The notes under the pieces: generated by a model
What the model was told of the DNA's origin: nothing
What the model saw: only the letters and a program-made list of their open reading frames with translations
Databases searched by the model: none
DNA from: Novosphingobium sp. JCM 18896
Lineage (GTDB): Bacteria > Pseudomonadota > Alphaproteobacteria > Sphingomonadales > Sphingomonadaceae
Length of the DNA: 64,000 nucleotides
Direction of reading: 5' to 3'
Assembly: GCF_025938095.1 (NCBI RefSeq)
Contig: NZ_JAPCZF010000011.1
Span: 1 to 64,000, forward strand
Translations under genes and position numbers: made by a program
Part shown: one piece after another, positions 32,268 to 40,643 of the stretch
How positions within the stretch are numbered: position 1 is the stretch's first letter
How the letters are laid out: the number at the start of each line of letters is the position of its first letter

Positions 32268-32615
32268 ATGCCGGAAGCCACGAGACAGCTTGCCGAGGCC
32301 GAGATCTCAGGTCTCAATGTCCGTTCGCGCGACGGCGATAAGCTCGGCCATGTCAAATCGCTTCTGGTAGACAAGGAGAGCGGGCAAGCGGTCTATGCCG
32401 TGCTCAGCCTTGGCGGTTTCCTTGGCCTAAACAAAAGCTACTATCCCGTGCCGTTTCACGTTCTCGTCTATGGCCTTCCCGAAGACGATTACGTGCTGAC
32501 GCTCGACCGACGTCTGCTCGAAGGCGGCCCAAGCTGGTCGAGCAATCCGCCCGATTTCGATCAGGCGTACGCGGACCGCGTCACCAGCTACTATCGCTCC
32601 GCACCGCAGGTCTGA
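32268..32615 (+). CDS. PRC-barrel domain protein
   Basis: A 115-residue protein with one PRC-barrel: SGLNVRSRDGDKLGHVKSLL, VDKESGQAVYAVLSLGGFLG and YYPVPFHVLVYGLPEDDYVL. PRC-barrels occur in photosynthetic reaction-centre H subunits, RimM and many stand-alone stress proteins. Here it is probably a small cytoplasmic binding module. GGAGAG precedes the ATG. It lies between the DUF2383 gene and the antiporter gene (nine-base gap), and is likely read from the EcfG promoter at 31693. Confidence 0.88.
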   Translation: MPEATRQLAEAEISGLNVRSRDGDKLGHVKSLLVDKESGQAVYAVLSLGGFLGLNKSYYPVPFHVLVYGLPEDDYVLTLDRRLLEGGPSWSSNPPDFDQAYADRVTSYYRSAPQV

Positions 32616-32624
32616 CCGCTGAGC

Positions 32625-33938
32625 ATGCTCGGATTGGTTGCGCCCGAGCCCTACATTCTCTGGCTCACGGGCGCTGGCCTGCTCATTGCCCTCGTCGCAT
32701 GGCTGCCGCTGGCCTTGAAGCGCCTGCCGCTTTCGCTCCCGATGATATGCATAGCGATCGGCGCCGGCATCTTCTCGCTGACCGACGTAGCACTACGCCC
32801 GATGCCGCGGGTCTACCCCCAGGTCGCCGAGCGGCTCACCGAATTCGTCGTCATCATCGCGCTTATGGGCGCTGGACTGAAGCTCGACCGTCCTTTCGCC
32901 TGGCGCCGTTGGGGCGTGACGTGGCGGCTCTTGATAATCGCGATGCCGCTCAGCATCGGCGCTATTACGCTCTTGGGCGGTGTGGCGCTTGGTCTTGCCT
33001 GGACGACGGCGCTCCTTCTAGGCGCGAGCCTGGCCCCAACAGACCCGGTCCTCGCCGCCGACGTACAGGTCGGCCCGCCCAGAACCGGCGAAGAGGACGA
33101 GGTCCGCTTCGGCCTGACGTCGGAAGCCGGTTTCAACGACGGCTTTGCCTTCCCCTTCGTCAACCTCGCGATCGCGCTTGGCCTATCGGCCGCGAGCGGC
33201 AAGCCGTGGCTGCAGGAATGGGTCCTTCACAGCGTGCTCTGGGAAGTAGCCGCTGGCGTCGGGCTGGGTTGGCTCATCGGCAGGCTATTCGGCTGGCTGA
33301 CCTTCAAGGTCCCCGCCGAAACCAAGCTAGCCAGGACCGGGGACGGTCTTATCGCGATCTCAGCGACCTTCGTGTCTTACGGCGTCACCGAGATCCTCAA
33401 TTGTTACGGTTTCCTCGCGGTTTTCGTCACCGCGCTTGCGCTTCGCCGATCGCACCGTGATCACGACTTCAACTACAAAATGCACGCGATCACGGAGCAG
33501 GTCGAGCGGCTGGCTATGATGGTCGTGCTCATCCTCTTTGGCGGCGCCATCGTCGGCGGCCTGCTGCGACCGCTCCGCTGGGAGGATTGGCTTGCGGCGG
33601 CCGCCATCATTCTCGTGGTCCGGCCGATCGCCGGGATGGTCGCGCTGAAGGGTTTACAGGCATCGCTGCGTGAAAAGCTCATGCTGGCCTTCTTCGGCAT
33701 TCGCGGAGTGGGATCGTTCTATTATCTCGCCTATGCGATCAATCATTCCGAGGTGGTGGAAGCCTCGCGGCTTTGGGCGATCGTGGGCCTCGTCTGCCTG
33801 CTGTCGATCCTTCTCCACGGACTGACCGTAACACCCCTGATGCGTTCTCTCGACCGCAGCCACGGCCGCGATCCTGACGAGCTCGATGCACCGCCGCCCG
33901 GTCTTCAAGGGCCGGGGAGAAATCAAGCGCAAAGCTGA
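32625..33938 (+). CDS. CPA1-type cation:proton antiporter
   Basis: A 437-residue inner-membrane protein with 11-13 hydrophobic helices of the Na+/H+ exchanger domain. GASLAPTDPVLAADVQVG is the unwound-helix motif with the ion-binding Asp, and LTSEAGFNDGFAFPFVNLAI gives the second conserved carboxylate pair. FFGIRGVGSFYYLAYAI near the end is also typical. There is no C-terminal TrkA domain. It exchanges Na+ or K+ for H+ and supports pH or salt tolerance. It is the last gene of the EcfG-driven operon. Its 3' end overlaps the convergent gene at 33923. Confidence 0.92.
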   Translation: MLGLVAPEPYILWLTGAGLLIALVAWLPLALKRLPLSLPMICIAIGAGIFSLTDVALRPMPRVYPQVAERLTEFVVIIALMGAGLKLDRPFAWRRWGVTWRLLIIAMPLSIGAITLLGGVALGLAWTTALLLGASLAPTDPVLAADVQVGPPRTGEEDEVRFGLTSEAGFNDGFAFPFVNLAIALGLSAASGKPWLQEWVLHSVLWEVAAGVGLGWLIGRLFGWLTFKVPAETKLARTGDGLIAISATFVSYGVTEILNCYGFLAVFVTALALRRSHRDHDFNYKMHAITEQVERLAMMVVLILFGGAIVGGLLRPLRWEDWLAAAAIILVVRPIAGMVALKGLQASLREKLMLAFFGIRGVGSFYYLAYAINHSEVVEASRLWAIVGLVCLLSILLHGLTVTPLMRSLDRSHGRDPDELDAPPPGLQGPGRNQAQS

Positions 33939-34138
33939 GCCGCGGGACCGATGAGCAGAGTCGAATAGGGGCGAGCGGTCTGCTGGATCCGCGCTCTGCC
34001 AAGCTTGTTCACGATGTCTCGAAGGCGTTTACTCGTGAGATACCTGGCATCGAAATCCTCAATGGTGACGTGATAATTGGGCGAATATCCGGCATCGACA
34101 TAGGCTCTCTTGGGCAGTTCAAAGCGCCGACGGTCCAT
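33923..34138 (-). CDS. Hypothetical small protein
   Basis: A 71-residue protein with a protein-like core: RRRFELPKRAYVDAGYSP, NYHVTIEDFDARYLTSKRL, RDIVNKLGRARIQQTARPY. There is no signal peptide. It ends inside the 3' end of the convergent antiporter gene (16-base overlap). GGAAAG abuts the ATG, which is a poor ribosome-binding arrangement. I recognise no family. Confidence 0.45.
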   Translation of the reverse strand: MDRRRFELPKRAYVDAGYSPNYHVTIEDFDARYLTSKRLRDIVNKLGRARIQQTARPYSTLLIGPAAQLCA

Positions 34139-34330
34139 CTTTCCACGACCAGTTCATCTACATGTGCTCATGCGCAATATGCGGCGCTCTTGCCCGAATT
34201 GATCGACCCGGCGGGGCGTTCCGTTGAACGCCGCGTCTCGTCGCGCTAAAATGCGGGAAAGCCCTGGATATCCGTCACCTTGAGAGCGTTTCAGAAGAAG
34301 CTGCATCACGCGGCACCCTCGGAGAGTGAC

Positions 34331-34765
34331 ATGACCGACCAGAACGAGCAGAACCGCCAGCCGCAACAGAGGCAGGACGAGCAAAACAATCCCAACCGCC
34401 AGGACGAAGGTCAGCAGATGGGCCAGGGCCAGCAGGCGAGCCAGGGCCAGCAGGGCGGCGCATCGAACGCCGGCCAGCAGCAGCAGGCCGGTAACCGCGT
34501 CAGCACTCAGGAGGGTCCGGGCGCCGCGCCCGAAGGCGGGACCAAGGGAGGCCAGCAAGGCGGCGCCGTCGACGCGCGGCAGCAAAACCAGCAGGCCGGG
34601 CAGGGCAGCGAACAGACCGGCCTTGCCAATGAATTCGACGAGAATTTCGCGCCTCCCCAGGCCGGACAGCAAGGCGCCGGCGCAGATCGCCAGGGCCAGC
34701 AGCACCAGCAATCCGGGCAACCGGGGCAGCAGGACGGTGATGGGCGGTCCGACCAGAACCGCTAA
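34331..34765 (+). CDS. Glutamine-rich disordered protein
   Basis: A 144-residue protein in which Gln, Gly and Asn make up most of the sequence (MTDQNEQNRQPQQRQDEQNN and GQQMGQGQQASQGQQGG-type runs). There are no aromatic residues apart from one short segment NEFDENFAPPQAGQ near the C-terminus. It is intrinsically disordered and resembles hydrophilins or prion-like low-complexity proteins. Function unknown. A good terminator lies about 145 bases downstream. Confidence 0.7.
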   Translation: MTDQNEQNRQPQQRQDEQNNPNRQDEGQQMGQGQQASQGQQGGASNAGQQQQAGNRVSTQEGPGAAPEGGTKGGQQGGAVDARQQNQQAGQGSEQTGLANEFDENFAPPQAGQQGAGADRQGQQHQQSGQPGQQDGDGRSDQNR

Positions 34766-34910
34766 TGCGATGACGACGTAACCAATGCCTTCGCCCGAAT
34801 GGGCGGAGGCCTTTTGCATCGGGAACCCAAGGCGCAATCGCGCGTCTTGTTGCCATCGCTAGATGTCGGGGGCGTGTCCGCCCGCCGTCTCAGCGTCTCC
34901 CTGTTCCTTG

Positions 34911-34937
34911 GCCCCCGCGCTTGCGGGGGCTTTTTTT
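34911..34937 (+). terminator. Rho-independent terminator
   Basis: GCCCCCGC, loop GCTT, GCGGGGGC, then T7. The stem is identical to the one at 14286-14305. It probably ends the transcript of the Gln-rich protein gene. Confidence 0.88.
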
Positions 34938-35325
34938 AAGGCTCCTCGAGTTTCAGATCAGAGGCGGCGTGCATACAAGCGACTGCTGCCCGTGGCGATC
35001 GAGCGGCGCCTGGTTTGGCCGATCGAGATCCGCTGCTGTCCGCATGAAAGCGTACTTCTTGCGTCCTACCCGCGACGCGCCGGAGGCGCGGCGCAGCTGT
35101 GTCGTAACGAAAGATGTCCGATCATGTAGGTTCGCCAGTGAGGCGGCGTTCAGGATCCCGCGGGGCGAGCGCCGAAATGATGCGAGACGTAAAAAGCGGC
35201 CGTCGCATGGCGGGGTGCGGCGACGGCACAGCTTGGCATCCATCTGGTTTCTGGTCCGCGCAGCCTATCGTCGCGGGCAGTCCGCGCCCAAGCCTGCCGC
35301 TTCGACCTTAGCATCATCCAGGGCC
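34938..35325. other. Non-coding gap
   Basis: About 390 bases in which I find no supported gene. Confidence 0.4.
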
Positions 35326-35496
35326 TTACCGATGCCGCCGGCGCCTGATGCCCAGCGCCCGCTGGTTCGGCTTGCTCTGGAGCCAGTTCGCCGGCGCAAG
35401 CCGGCCGTGAATGAACCTGTGCCACTCCACGAAAAAGTTGTCGTCATCAGGCCAATCGGTGAGTGCGTCACGAACGACGCGATCGATGTCATCCAT
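35326..35496 (-). CDS. 56-residue hypothetical protein
   Basis: A short gene: MDDIDRVVRDALTDWPDDDN, FFVEWHRFIHGRLAPANWLQ, then a basic tail. GAGGAT lies about nine bases before the ATG. It has an acidic helical first half and a Trp/Phe-rich middle that could bind a partner. It is the last member of a set of four minus-strand microprotein genes led by an EcfG-like promoter at 36210-36235. Confidence 0.55.
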   Translation of the reverse strand: MDDIDRVVRDALTDWPDDDNFFVEWHRFIHGRLAPANWLQSKPNQRALGIRRRRHR

Positions 35497-35564
35497 TGTC
35501 GGTATCCTCTATTGCTTTTTAAATCAGCAACTTGTGACTCAGACAATGTTTTCGGCCGCTGGCT

Positions 35565-35828
35565 TCAATTCGACCCGGATCCGTCGTAATCGTCGATCGC
35601 GGCCTCGATCATGCGCGTCCAGATCGCGGTGTCGCCCGCATTGGCCATGACGATGTCGGGTTCGCGCATCGTCTTGAGCACGGCGAGCGCCATCGCGCGA
35701 TAATTGATCCATTCGGCGTCGACCTCGTCGGCAACAGAAGGCTCGTAACCTTCGGCATTGGCACTGAGGTGTTCGGCGGCAAGCACCCGTGCGATCCGTT
35801 CGAGCGCGGTGAGCTCGGAAATTGGCAT
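35565..35828 (-). CDS. Hypothetical 87-residue protein
   Basis: An acidic helical protein: ISELTALERIARVLAAEHLS, DEVDAEWINYRAMALAVLKT and DTAIWTRMIEAAIDDYDGSG. AAGGGAG precedes the ATG. No named domain is recognised, but the sequence has a regular helical pattern and lacks a signal. It follows the 51-residue gene at 35853 by 24 bases and is probably in the same transcript. Confidence 0.65.
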   Translation of the reverse strand: MPISELTALERIARVLAAEHLSANAEGYEPSVADEVDAEWINYRAMALAVLKTMREPDIVMANAGDTAIWTRMIEAAIDDYDGSGSN

Positions 35829-35852
35829 GACTGCTCCCTTGCGCCGAACCGG

Positions 35853-36008
35853 CTACTGTGACTTGTCGTCGGTCTCGCCGGATCTGCCCTCGCCAGGTTT
35901 CAGGCTGTCCGGGAGGGCATCGCGATCACCCTCGGCTGGAGCCTGCGCCGGGGCAGGCTTTGGTTCCTCGCTCGTGCCCGCGCCGGGCTTGGCGCCGCCG
36001 CCGGTCAC
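35853..36008 (-). CDS. 51-residue disordered microprotein, coupled to the DUF3606 gene
   Basis: Starts at a GTG that overlaps the TGA of the DUF3606 gene (GTGA). The peptide is rich in Pro, Ala, Glu and Asp (KPGAGTSEEPKPAPAQAPAE, then a Ser/Gly/Asp tail) and is disordered. It has no ribosome-binding site of its own, as expected for translational coupling. Function unknown; some risk that it is spurious. Confidence 0.45.
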   Translation of the reverse strand: MTGGGAKPGAGTSEEPKPAPAQAPAEGDRDALPDSLKPGEGRSGETDDKSQ

Positions 36009-36187
36009 GACTTCAGCGCCCGGGCGGCTTCGTCGAGCTTCTCGCGGCCGTTGCCATGCTGTTCGATCAGCCGCTCGGCCTGCTCGACGGAAATACCATG
36101 CTTTTGCGCGAAGTAACGCACTTCGTACTCTTCGCCGCCGGCCACGAATTCCCGGTCACGGCCCGCTTTGGTCTTGTCGTCGGACAT
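36005..36187 (-). CDS. DUF3606 domain protein
   Basis: A 60-residue protein of typical DUF3606 length. DREFVAGGEEYEVRYFAQKH leads into GISVEQAERLIEQHGNGREK, the pattern 'FA..HGIS..QA..LI...G..R..L..AA'. These small helical proteins are common in rhizobia and sphingomonads and are often stress-induced; their role is not known. AAGGAGAG precedes the ATG. An EcfG-like promoter lies 22 bases upstream. A related protein is encoded at 50761. Confidence 0.8.
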   Translation of the reverse strand: MSDDKTKAGRDREFVAGGEEYEVRYFAQKHGISVEQAERLIEQHGNGREKLDEAARALKS

Positions 36188-36209
36188 TTTCGCTCTCCTT
36201 CGATAACTC

Positions 36210-36235
36210 AACAGAGCGATGGCCTTGGCGGTTCC
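36210..36235 (-). promoter_or_regulatory. Putative sigma-EcfG promoter (GGAAC-N17-TGTT)
   Basis: Minus strand GGAAC at 36231-36235 and TGTT at 36210-36213, one base from the consensus. It would give a leader of about 16 bases to the DUF3606 gene. Confidence 0.5.
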
Positions 36236-36296
36236 GTAACAGGAGCAATCCTTGAAAATGTCGGTCGTGAGTATCCCCCAGCCTGCAACTTCAATC

Positions 36297-37097
36297 TCAA
36301 GCTTTGCGCCCTTTTCGCGAGGATTTGTCGGCAAGTTCGATCCAGACGGGTGCATGGTCGCTCGTCTTCTCCCATCCGCGAACGTGGCTGTCGACGCCGG
36401 CCGCCACGAGACGTTTCGCCAGAGGCGGACTTAGCAAAAGATGATCGATACGCAGGCCTGCGTCTCGGGCGTAAGCATTGCGAAAGTAATCCCAGAACGT
36501 GTAGATTTTCTCGTCCGGATGCATAGTCCTCAAAGCGTCGGTCCATCCCTGGTTGAGCAAGCGAGCATAGGCGGCCTTGACCTCGGGGGCGAAAAGCGCG
36601 TCGTCGAGCCAACGCTCTGGTTTGTAGACATCCAAGTCGGTCGGCATGACATTGAAATCGCCAGCGAGCATGACGGGGAGGCCCGTATCGAGAAGCTCAC
36701 GGGCATGAGAGATCAGCCGCTCGAACCACCGCAGCTTGTACTCGAATTTCGGCCCTGGCCGGGGATTGCCATTGGGCAGATAGAGCCCGCCGATCAGTAC
36801 GCCATTCACCGCGGCCTCGATGTAGCGACTGTGCGTGTCTTCCGGTTCCCCCGGCAACCCGCGGCGTGTTTCGTGGATCTCGCCTAGGCGGCTGAGGATC
36901 GCGACGCCGTTCCAGCTCTTCTGGCCCTGCCAGATCACATCGTAGCCGACTTCCCGAAGTGCCCCCTCGGGAAAACGCTCGTCGGGCGCTTTCAGCTCTT
37001 GCAGGCAGACGATATCGGGCTCCGCCTCGCCGAGCCATCGCAGCAGCACCGGCAGGCGACCGTTGACGCCGTTCACGTTGTAAGTGGCGATCTTCAT
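36297..37097 (-). CDS. xth: Exodeoxyribonuclease III (AP endonuclease)
   Basis: A 266-residue enzyme of the EEP nuclease superfamily. The motifs are in order: KIATYNVNGVNGRLP (Asn), DIVCLQELKAPDERFP (catalytic Glu), NPRPGPKFEYKLRWFE, LAGDFNVMP (Asp/Asn pair), FWDYFRNAYARDAGLRIDHL, and TSDHAPVWIEL (final Asp-His). It cleaves at abasic sites and trims 3' ends in base-excision repair. It is encoded just downstream of ligD on the same strand with only 10 bases between them, so the two repair genes are probably one operon, with LigD first. Confidence 0.94.
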   Translation of the reverse strand: MKIATYNVNGVNGRLPVLLRWLGEAEPDIVCLQELKAPDERFPEGALREVGYDVIWQGQKSWNGVAILSRLGEIHETRRGLPGEPEDTHSRYIEAAVNGVLIGGLYLPNGNPRPGPKFEYKLRWFERLISHARELLDTGLPVMLAGDFNVMPTDLDVYKPERWLDDALFAPEVKAAYARLLNQGWTDALRTMHPDEKIYTFWDYFRNAYARDAGLRIDHLLLSPPLAKRLVAAGVDSHVRGWEKTSDHAPVWIELADKSSRKGRKA

Positions 37098-37107
37098 CGA
37101 CGCGCGA

Positions 37108-38991
37108 TCACAGGTCCGGAAGAACCTGGTCGGCGCGGCCCCATCCGGACAGAGCCTTCGAAGCCGCGCGCTTGATCAGTTCCTTCTCATCGCCGACCCG
37201 GAAATGCGAGGGTGCATCGATAGTTTTCATTTCCTTCCAGCTGATCGGGGCCGCTACTGGCGCGCCCTCTCGCGCACGCGCACTATAGGGCATGACGGCT
37301 GTGGCCCCGCGCTGATTGCGCAGATAATCGACGAAGATACGCCCCTTGCGCTGGGACTTGGGCAAGGCGGCGGTGAAGTGGGCAGGATCGGCCTGCGCGA
37401 CCGCCTGAGCCAGACGATGGGCGAAATCCTTGACCTCAGGCCACTCCGCCTCTGGCACCAATGGCGCAATTACGTGCACGCCCTTGCCGCCCGTTATCAT
37501 GGGAAAGGTCTCGAGTCCGATCGACTTGAGAATGTCGCGGAACTGAAAGGCTGCGCTTCGCACGTTCTCGAAGTCGAGGCCTTCGTCGGGGTCGAGATCG
37601 AAAACCAGCCGGTCCGCCTTCTCGACGTCCTCGATCCGCGCGCCCCATCCATGAAATTCGATCGTGCCCATCTGGACGCAGGTCAGCAGGCCTTCAGGCG
37701 TGTCGACGTAGAGATAGGGCTCTTCGTGGCCGTCCTTCTCGGCGATGCCAACTTGCCTTACGGCCTCGCCAAAACTGCCTGCATCATGCTTCTGGAAGAA
37801 GCATTTCTTTGCCCGACCTTGCGGGCAGCGAACAAGGCTCATGGGGCGGGAGCCGAGCCATGGCAGCATGATCGGTGCAACGGCGGCGTAGTAGTCGGCG
37901 AGTTCACCCTTGGTGATCTGGCTTTCGGGGAAGATGACCCGATCGCGATTGCTGATCTTGATGCTGGCGCTCGCTGGCCGCAGGCTCGACGTGCGAGCCT
38001 CGGTTTCGATCACCACCGCTTCAGGCTTCTTGTCCTCGCGCTGACCCAGGTAGCTCGGATGGCGCAGCGTTCCCTCCTTCGTCATCTCGGTGAAGGCGAC
38101 TTCAGCGACTAGTCTCGGCTTAAGCCAACGGGCGCCGCGAACTTCGGCCCGCGGCGCCTTCACCGACGGGGCAGATTGCTCCAGCGGCTTCATGATGGCC
38201 ATAAGGCGCTGTATCTCTTCTATTCCGAAGCCCGTGCCGACCTTGCCGGCATACCTGAGTTCTCCCTCGTCATTCACCGCCAGGATGAGCGAGCGGAACA
38301 AGCGCGAGGTTTCGGAAGGCGTCCATCCGACAATGACGAATTCCTGGCGCTTGGTGCACTTGGTTTTGAGCCATCCACCATTGCGGGAACCGACGTAGCG
38401 GCCCTCTGCCTGCTTCGAGATAACGCCTTCCAGTCCCGCCTCGCAAAAACCGGCGAGCAGTTTCTCACCATTGCCGACGATGTGATCGGAATAGCGCAGG
38501 CGTTTGTTCGCCCCGGTTACGACCTTGGCAAGGCGCTTCTTGCGTTCGACCAGAGGCAAGGGCGTCAAATCCTCGCCATCGAGTTCGAGGAGGTCGAAAG
38601 CATAGAACTCGATGCTTTCCGGGGCGCTCTTCAGCGCCCCTTGCAGAGCCTGGAAATTAGATCGACCTTCCGGATCGAGGACGACCGCCTCGCCGTCGAT
38701 CAAAGCCGTACGAACGCCGAGGTCTTCAGCCGCCTCGATCAAACCCGAAAATTTGTCTGACCAGTCGAGCCCCGAACGTGTGTAGGCTCTTGCTTCGCCG
38801 CCGCCCACCGCAAGCAGAATGCGATAACCGTCATACTTCATCTCATGAAGCCAGCGGTTTCCGGCGGGAACGGTATCGACCAGCGATGCGAGTTGCGGCG
38901 GCCGAAACGCCGGCGGCCGCGAGCCCCGATCAGTAATTCGGTCGGCCCGGCGGCGCTTGGGGCCGTTGGACGGTGAATTCTCGGCACTCAT
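37108..38991 (-). CDS. ligD: DNA ligase D, ligase-polymerase form
   Basis: A 627-residue non-homologous end-joining ligase. Residues about 35-330 are the ATP-dependent ligase with the nucleotidyl lysine Lys52 in HEMKYDGYRILL, then an oligonucleotide-binding part (KTKCTKRQEFVIVGWTPSE). From about residue 365 is the primase-polymerase domain: VIFPESQITKGELADYYAAV, SLVRCPQGRAKKCFFQKHDA and FDLDPDEGLDFENV carrying the catalytic Asp residues. The N-terminal phosphoesterase domain seen in many LigD proteins is absent. The start at 38991 was chosen where protein character begins; in-frame codons extend to 39135. It works with Ku (47255) on double-strand breaks. Confidence 0.93.
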   Translation of the reverse strand: MSAENSPSNGPKRRRADRITDRGSRPPAFRPPQLASLVDTVPAGNRWLHEMKYDGYRILLAVGGGEARAYTRSGLDWSDKFSGLIEAAEDLGVRTALIDGEAVVLDPEGRSNFQALQGALKSAPESIEFYAFDLLELDGEDLTPLPLVERKKRLAKVVTGANKRLRYSDHIVGNGEKLLAGFCEAGLEGVISKQAEGRYVGSRNGGWLKTKCTKRQEFVIVGWTPSETSRLFRSLILAVNDEGELRYAGKVGTGFGIEEIQRLMAIMKPLEQSAPSVKAPRAEVRGARWLKPRLVAEVAFTEMTKEGTLRHPSYLGQREDKKPEAVVIETEARTSSLRPASASIKISNRDRVIFPESQITKGELADYYAAVAPIMLPWLGSRPMSLVRCPQGRAKKCFFQKHDAGSFGEAVRQVGIAEKDGHEEPYLYVDTPEGLLTCVQMGTIEFHGWGARIEDVEKADRLVFDLDPDEGLDFENVRSAAFQFRDILKSIGLETFPMITGGKGVHVIAPLVPEAEWPEVKDFAHRLAQAVAQADPAHFTAALPKSQRKGRIFVDYLRNQRGATAVMPYSARAREGAPVAAPISWKEMKTIDAPSHFRVGDEKELIKRAASKALSGWGRADQVLPDL

Positions 38992-39328
38992 CCTGGGGAA
39001 ATGCCTCCACGCCGATACTCGTTCCAGCGCGCGTGGGACTTGTCGTGCCACCCTGGCCCCTAGTGGAGATGCTGCGGTTGAAACTGTGAGTGAGGTTGCC
39101 CTCACGATCACCGGGTCTGAAGAGATTTTTGTCATGGATGGTGACTAGGCACCCGCGCCCCACAGGTTGCTTCGCATTGCGCTCGGCTAAGACCCGCCGA
39201 TCGCATATGGGACAAAAAGTTTTAGCGGCGCCAAGAGCCGGCTCGATGAAGCCGTCAGCACGGTCGGCAACAGCGCCGAGGCTTGTTGAAGAGTGCTCGA
39301 ATCTCGACATACCAGGGCCGCCGTTCGG
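38992..39328. other. Non-coding gap
   Basis: About 340 bases. A minus-strand frame contains FCPICDRRVLAERNAK, a possible zinc-ribbon fragment, but it has no good start and runs into ligD. Confidence 0.35.
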
Positions 39329-39949
39329 TCACGTCCATGCCTTGTCGAGCCATGTTTCGACATCGAGGTCCTGGGTGGATGCCGTCTGCGCGGCCATGCT
39401 CTTTTCCATAATGGAAAGTGCCCATTGGTCGTGCTTCGCCGTTTCTGCGGCAACGGCATTGCGCGGAACCCAGAGTGGGTAGTCGCGCATGTGCGCATCG
39501 GCCGCCGTGAACAGCACGCAAATATCCGTGGCGATGCCGGTCAAAACCAGCCGGTCGACGCCGAGCTTCGGCAGGAGGACGGGAAGGTTCGTCGCATAAA
39601 ACCCGGAGAATTGCGGCTTGAGCACGAAGTAATCTTCATCCCTCGGCTGAAGCTTTTCCACCACGGGGTTGGGGTGTGACAAAGCTCTTTCGACAAGACG
39701 CGATCGCTCCGAATGCCATTCTCCGAAATTGTCGTTCACGTAGATGACCGGCTGTCCGCGCCGCTCGAAAGCCGCCCTGATGCCAAGAATAGCTTCGGCC
39801 ACGAAGATCGCCTTGGCTTGAACTTTCTCAGCGCCAGGAAAGTCGAAGCAATTGATCATATCGATGATCAGAAGTGCGCTTCGGCCGCAATCGTGATCGC
39901 GTGCAGGCGCCAGCGGCGCCTTGTCTTGGTCCCCGGTTCGGGTCTGCAT
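39329..39949 (-). CDS. Isochorismatase-family cysteine hydrolase
   Basis: A 206-residue enzyme with the full catalytic triad: Asp30 in SALLIIDMINCFD, Lys111 in YFVLKPQFSGFY and Cys144 in LTGIATDICVLFTAADAH. The cis-peptide after the Ile-Ala-Thr segment is typical. This is the nicotinamidase / N-carbamoylsarcosine amidase group rather than the YcaC branch encoded at 15676. It would hydrolyse an amide such as nicotinamide or a carbamoyl compound. With the NAD+ synthetase gene at 41814 in the neighbourhood, a role in NAD+ salvage is conceivable but unproved. Confidence 0.9.
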   Translation of the reverse strand: MQTRTGDQDKAPLAPARDHDCGRSALLIIDMINCFDFPGAEKVQAKAIFVAEAILGIRAAFERRGQPVIYVNDNFGEWHSERSRLVERALSHPNPVVEKLQPRDEDYFVLKPQFSGFYATNLPVLLPKLGVDRLVLTGIATDICVLFTAADAHMRDYPLWVPRNAVAAETAKHDQWALSIMEKSMAAQTASTQDLDVETWLDKAWT

Positions 39950-40643
39950 GGCCTTCGCTCCATCTCGCTGTCAGCATCTCGCCTATTCATTCGGGACCTT
40001 CGTCCTTCTAAGGTCTGGCATAGCCTGGCATCACAAAAACGAGCCTGACCGATCTTCGTGCCAAGGCTCGGCCGGAGAAATCCGCATCAATGTGCGAGCA
40101 GGCCTGCGCAGTCGGGACGCCGCCTGCAGGCGATCCCGCAAAATCGCGTGCCAGCGCAAGACCGGCCATTTTTCTGAGATCTTGCCGGACATGCGATATC
40201 GCCGTCTCAGCCTCGTCAGATCTACCAAAGGTGGTGAGGGCAATTGACCAAGCCGTTCCCCAAGTGCGCCCGGGCAGCGGACTGTAAATTTTTGAACGAT
40301 CGCGCACGCCGGCAATCACCGCCAAGCGATATGACGCAGGAGCAGGGCGGCTATCCCGCGCAATCACCGTCGTGATGTCACTACGCAGTCGCCACGCGAC
40401 GGAACCTGGGCGAAAAGATCTTCAGCTCTTGCATTCGAACAAAGCCTGCCCCGCCTTCGTCATGGATGTCCGGGCCTGCTCCCAATCAAGACAAGGCCAC
40501 AACGTCGTGGATGGAGTGTAGGAACGCGCAAAGTGGGCCGCGAGGCCGCGCAGCGGGATTCTCCTGGTCAAATGAGATCATCTCCGCTTGCCGCGCGAAC
40601 CTCCGACCATGCGCATCGTTATCCTGCTATCAAGGAGAGATCG
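39950..40643. other. Gap without a clear gene
   Basis: About 690 bases. A 119-codon minus-strand frame (40008-40367, GTG start) reads MAGLALARDFAGSPAGGV in part and might be coding, but it has no ribosome-binding site and no recognised family. Confidence 0.35.

Noticed and set aside
40008..40367. 119-codon minus-strand frame with GTG start
   Set aside because: Composition is borderline and no family or ribosome-binding site supports it.
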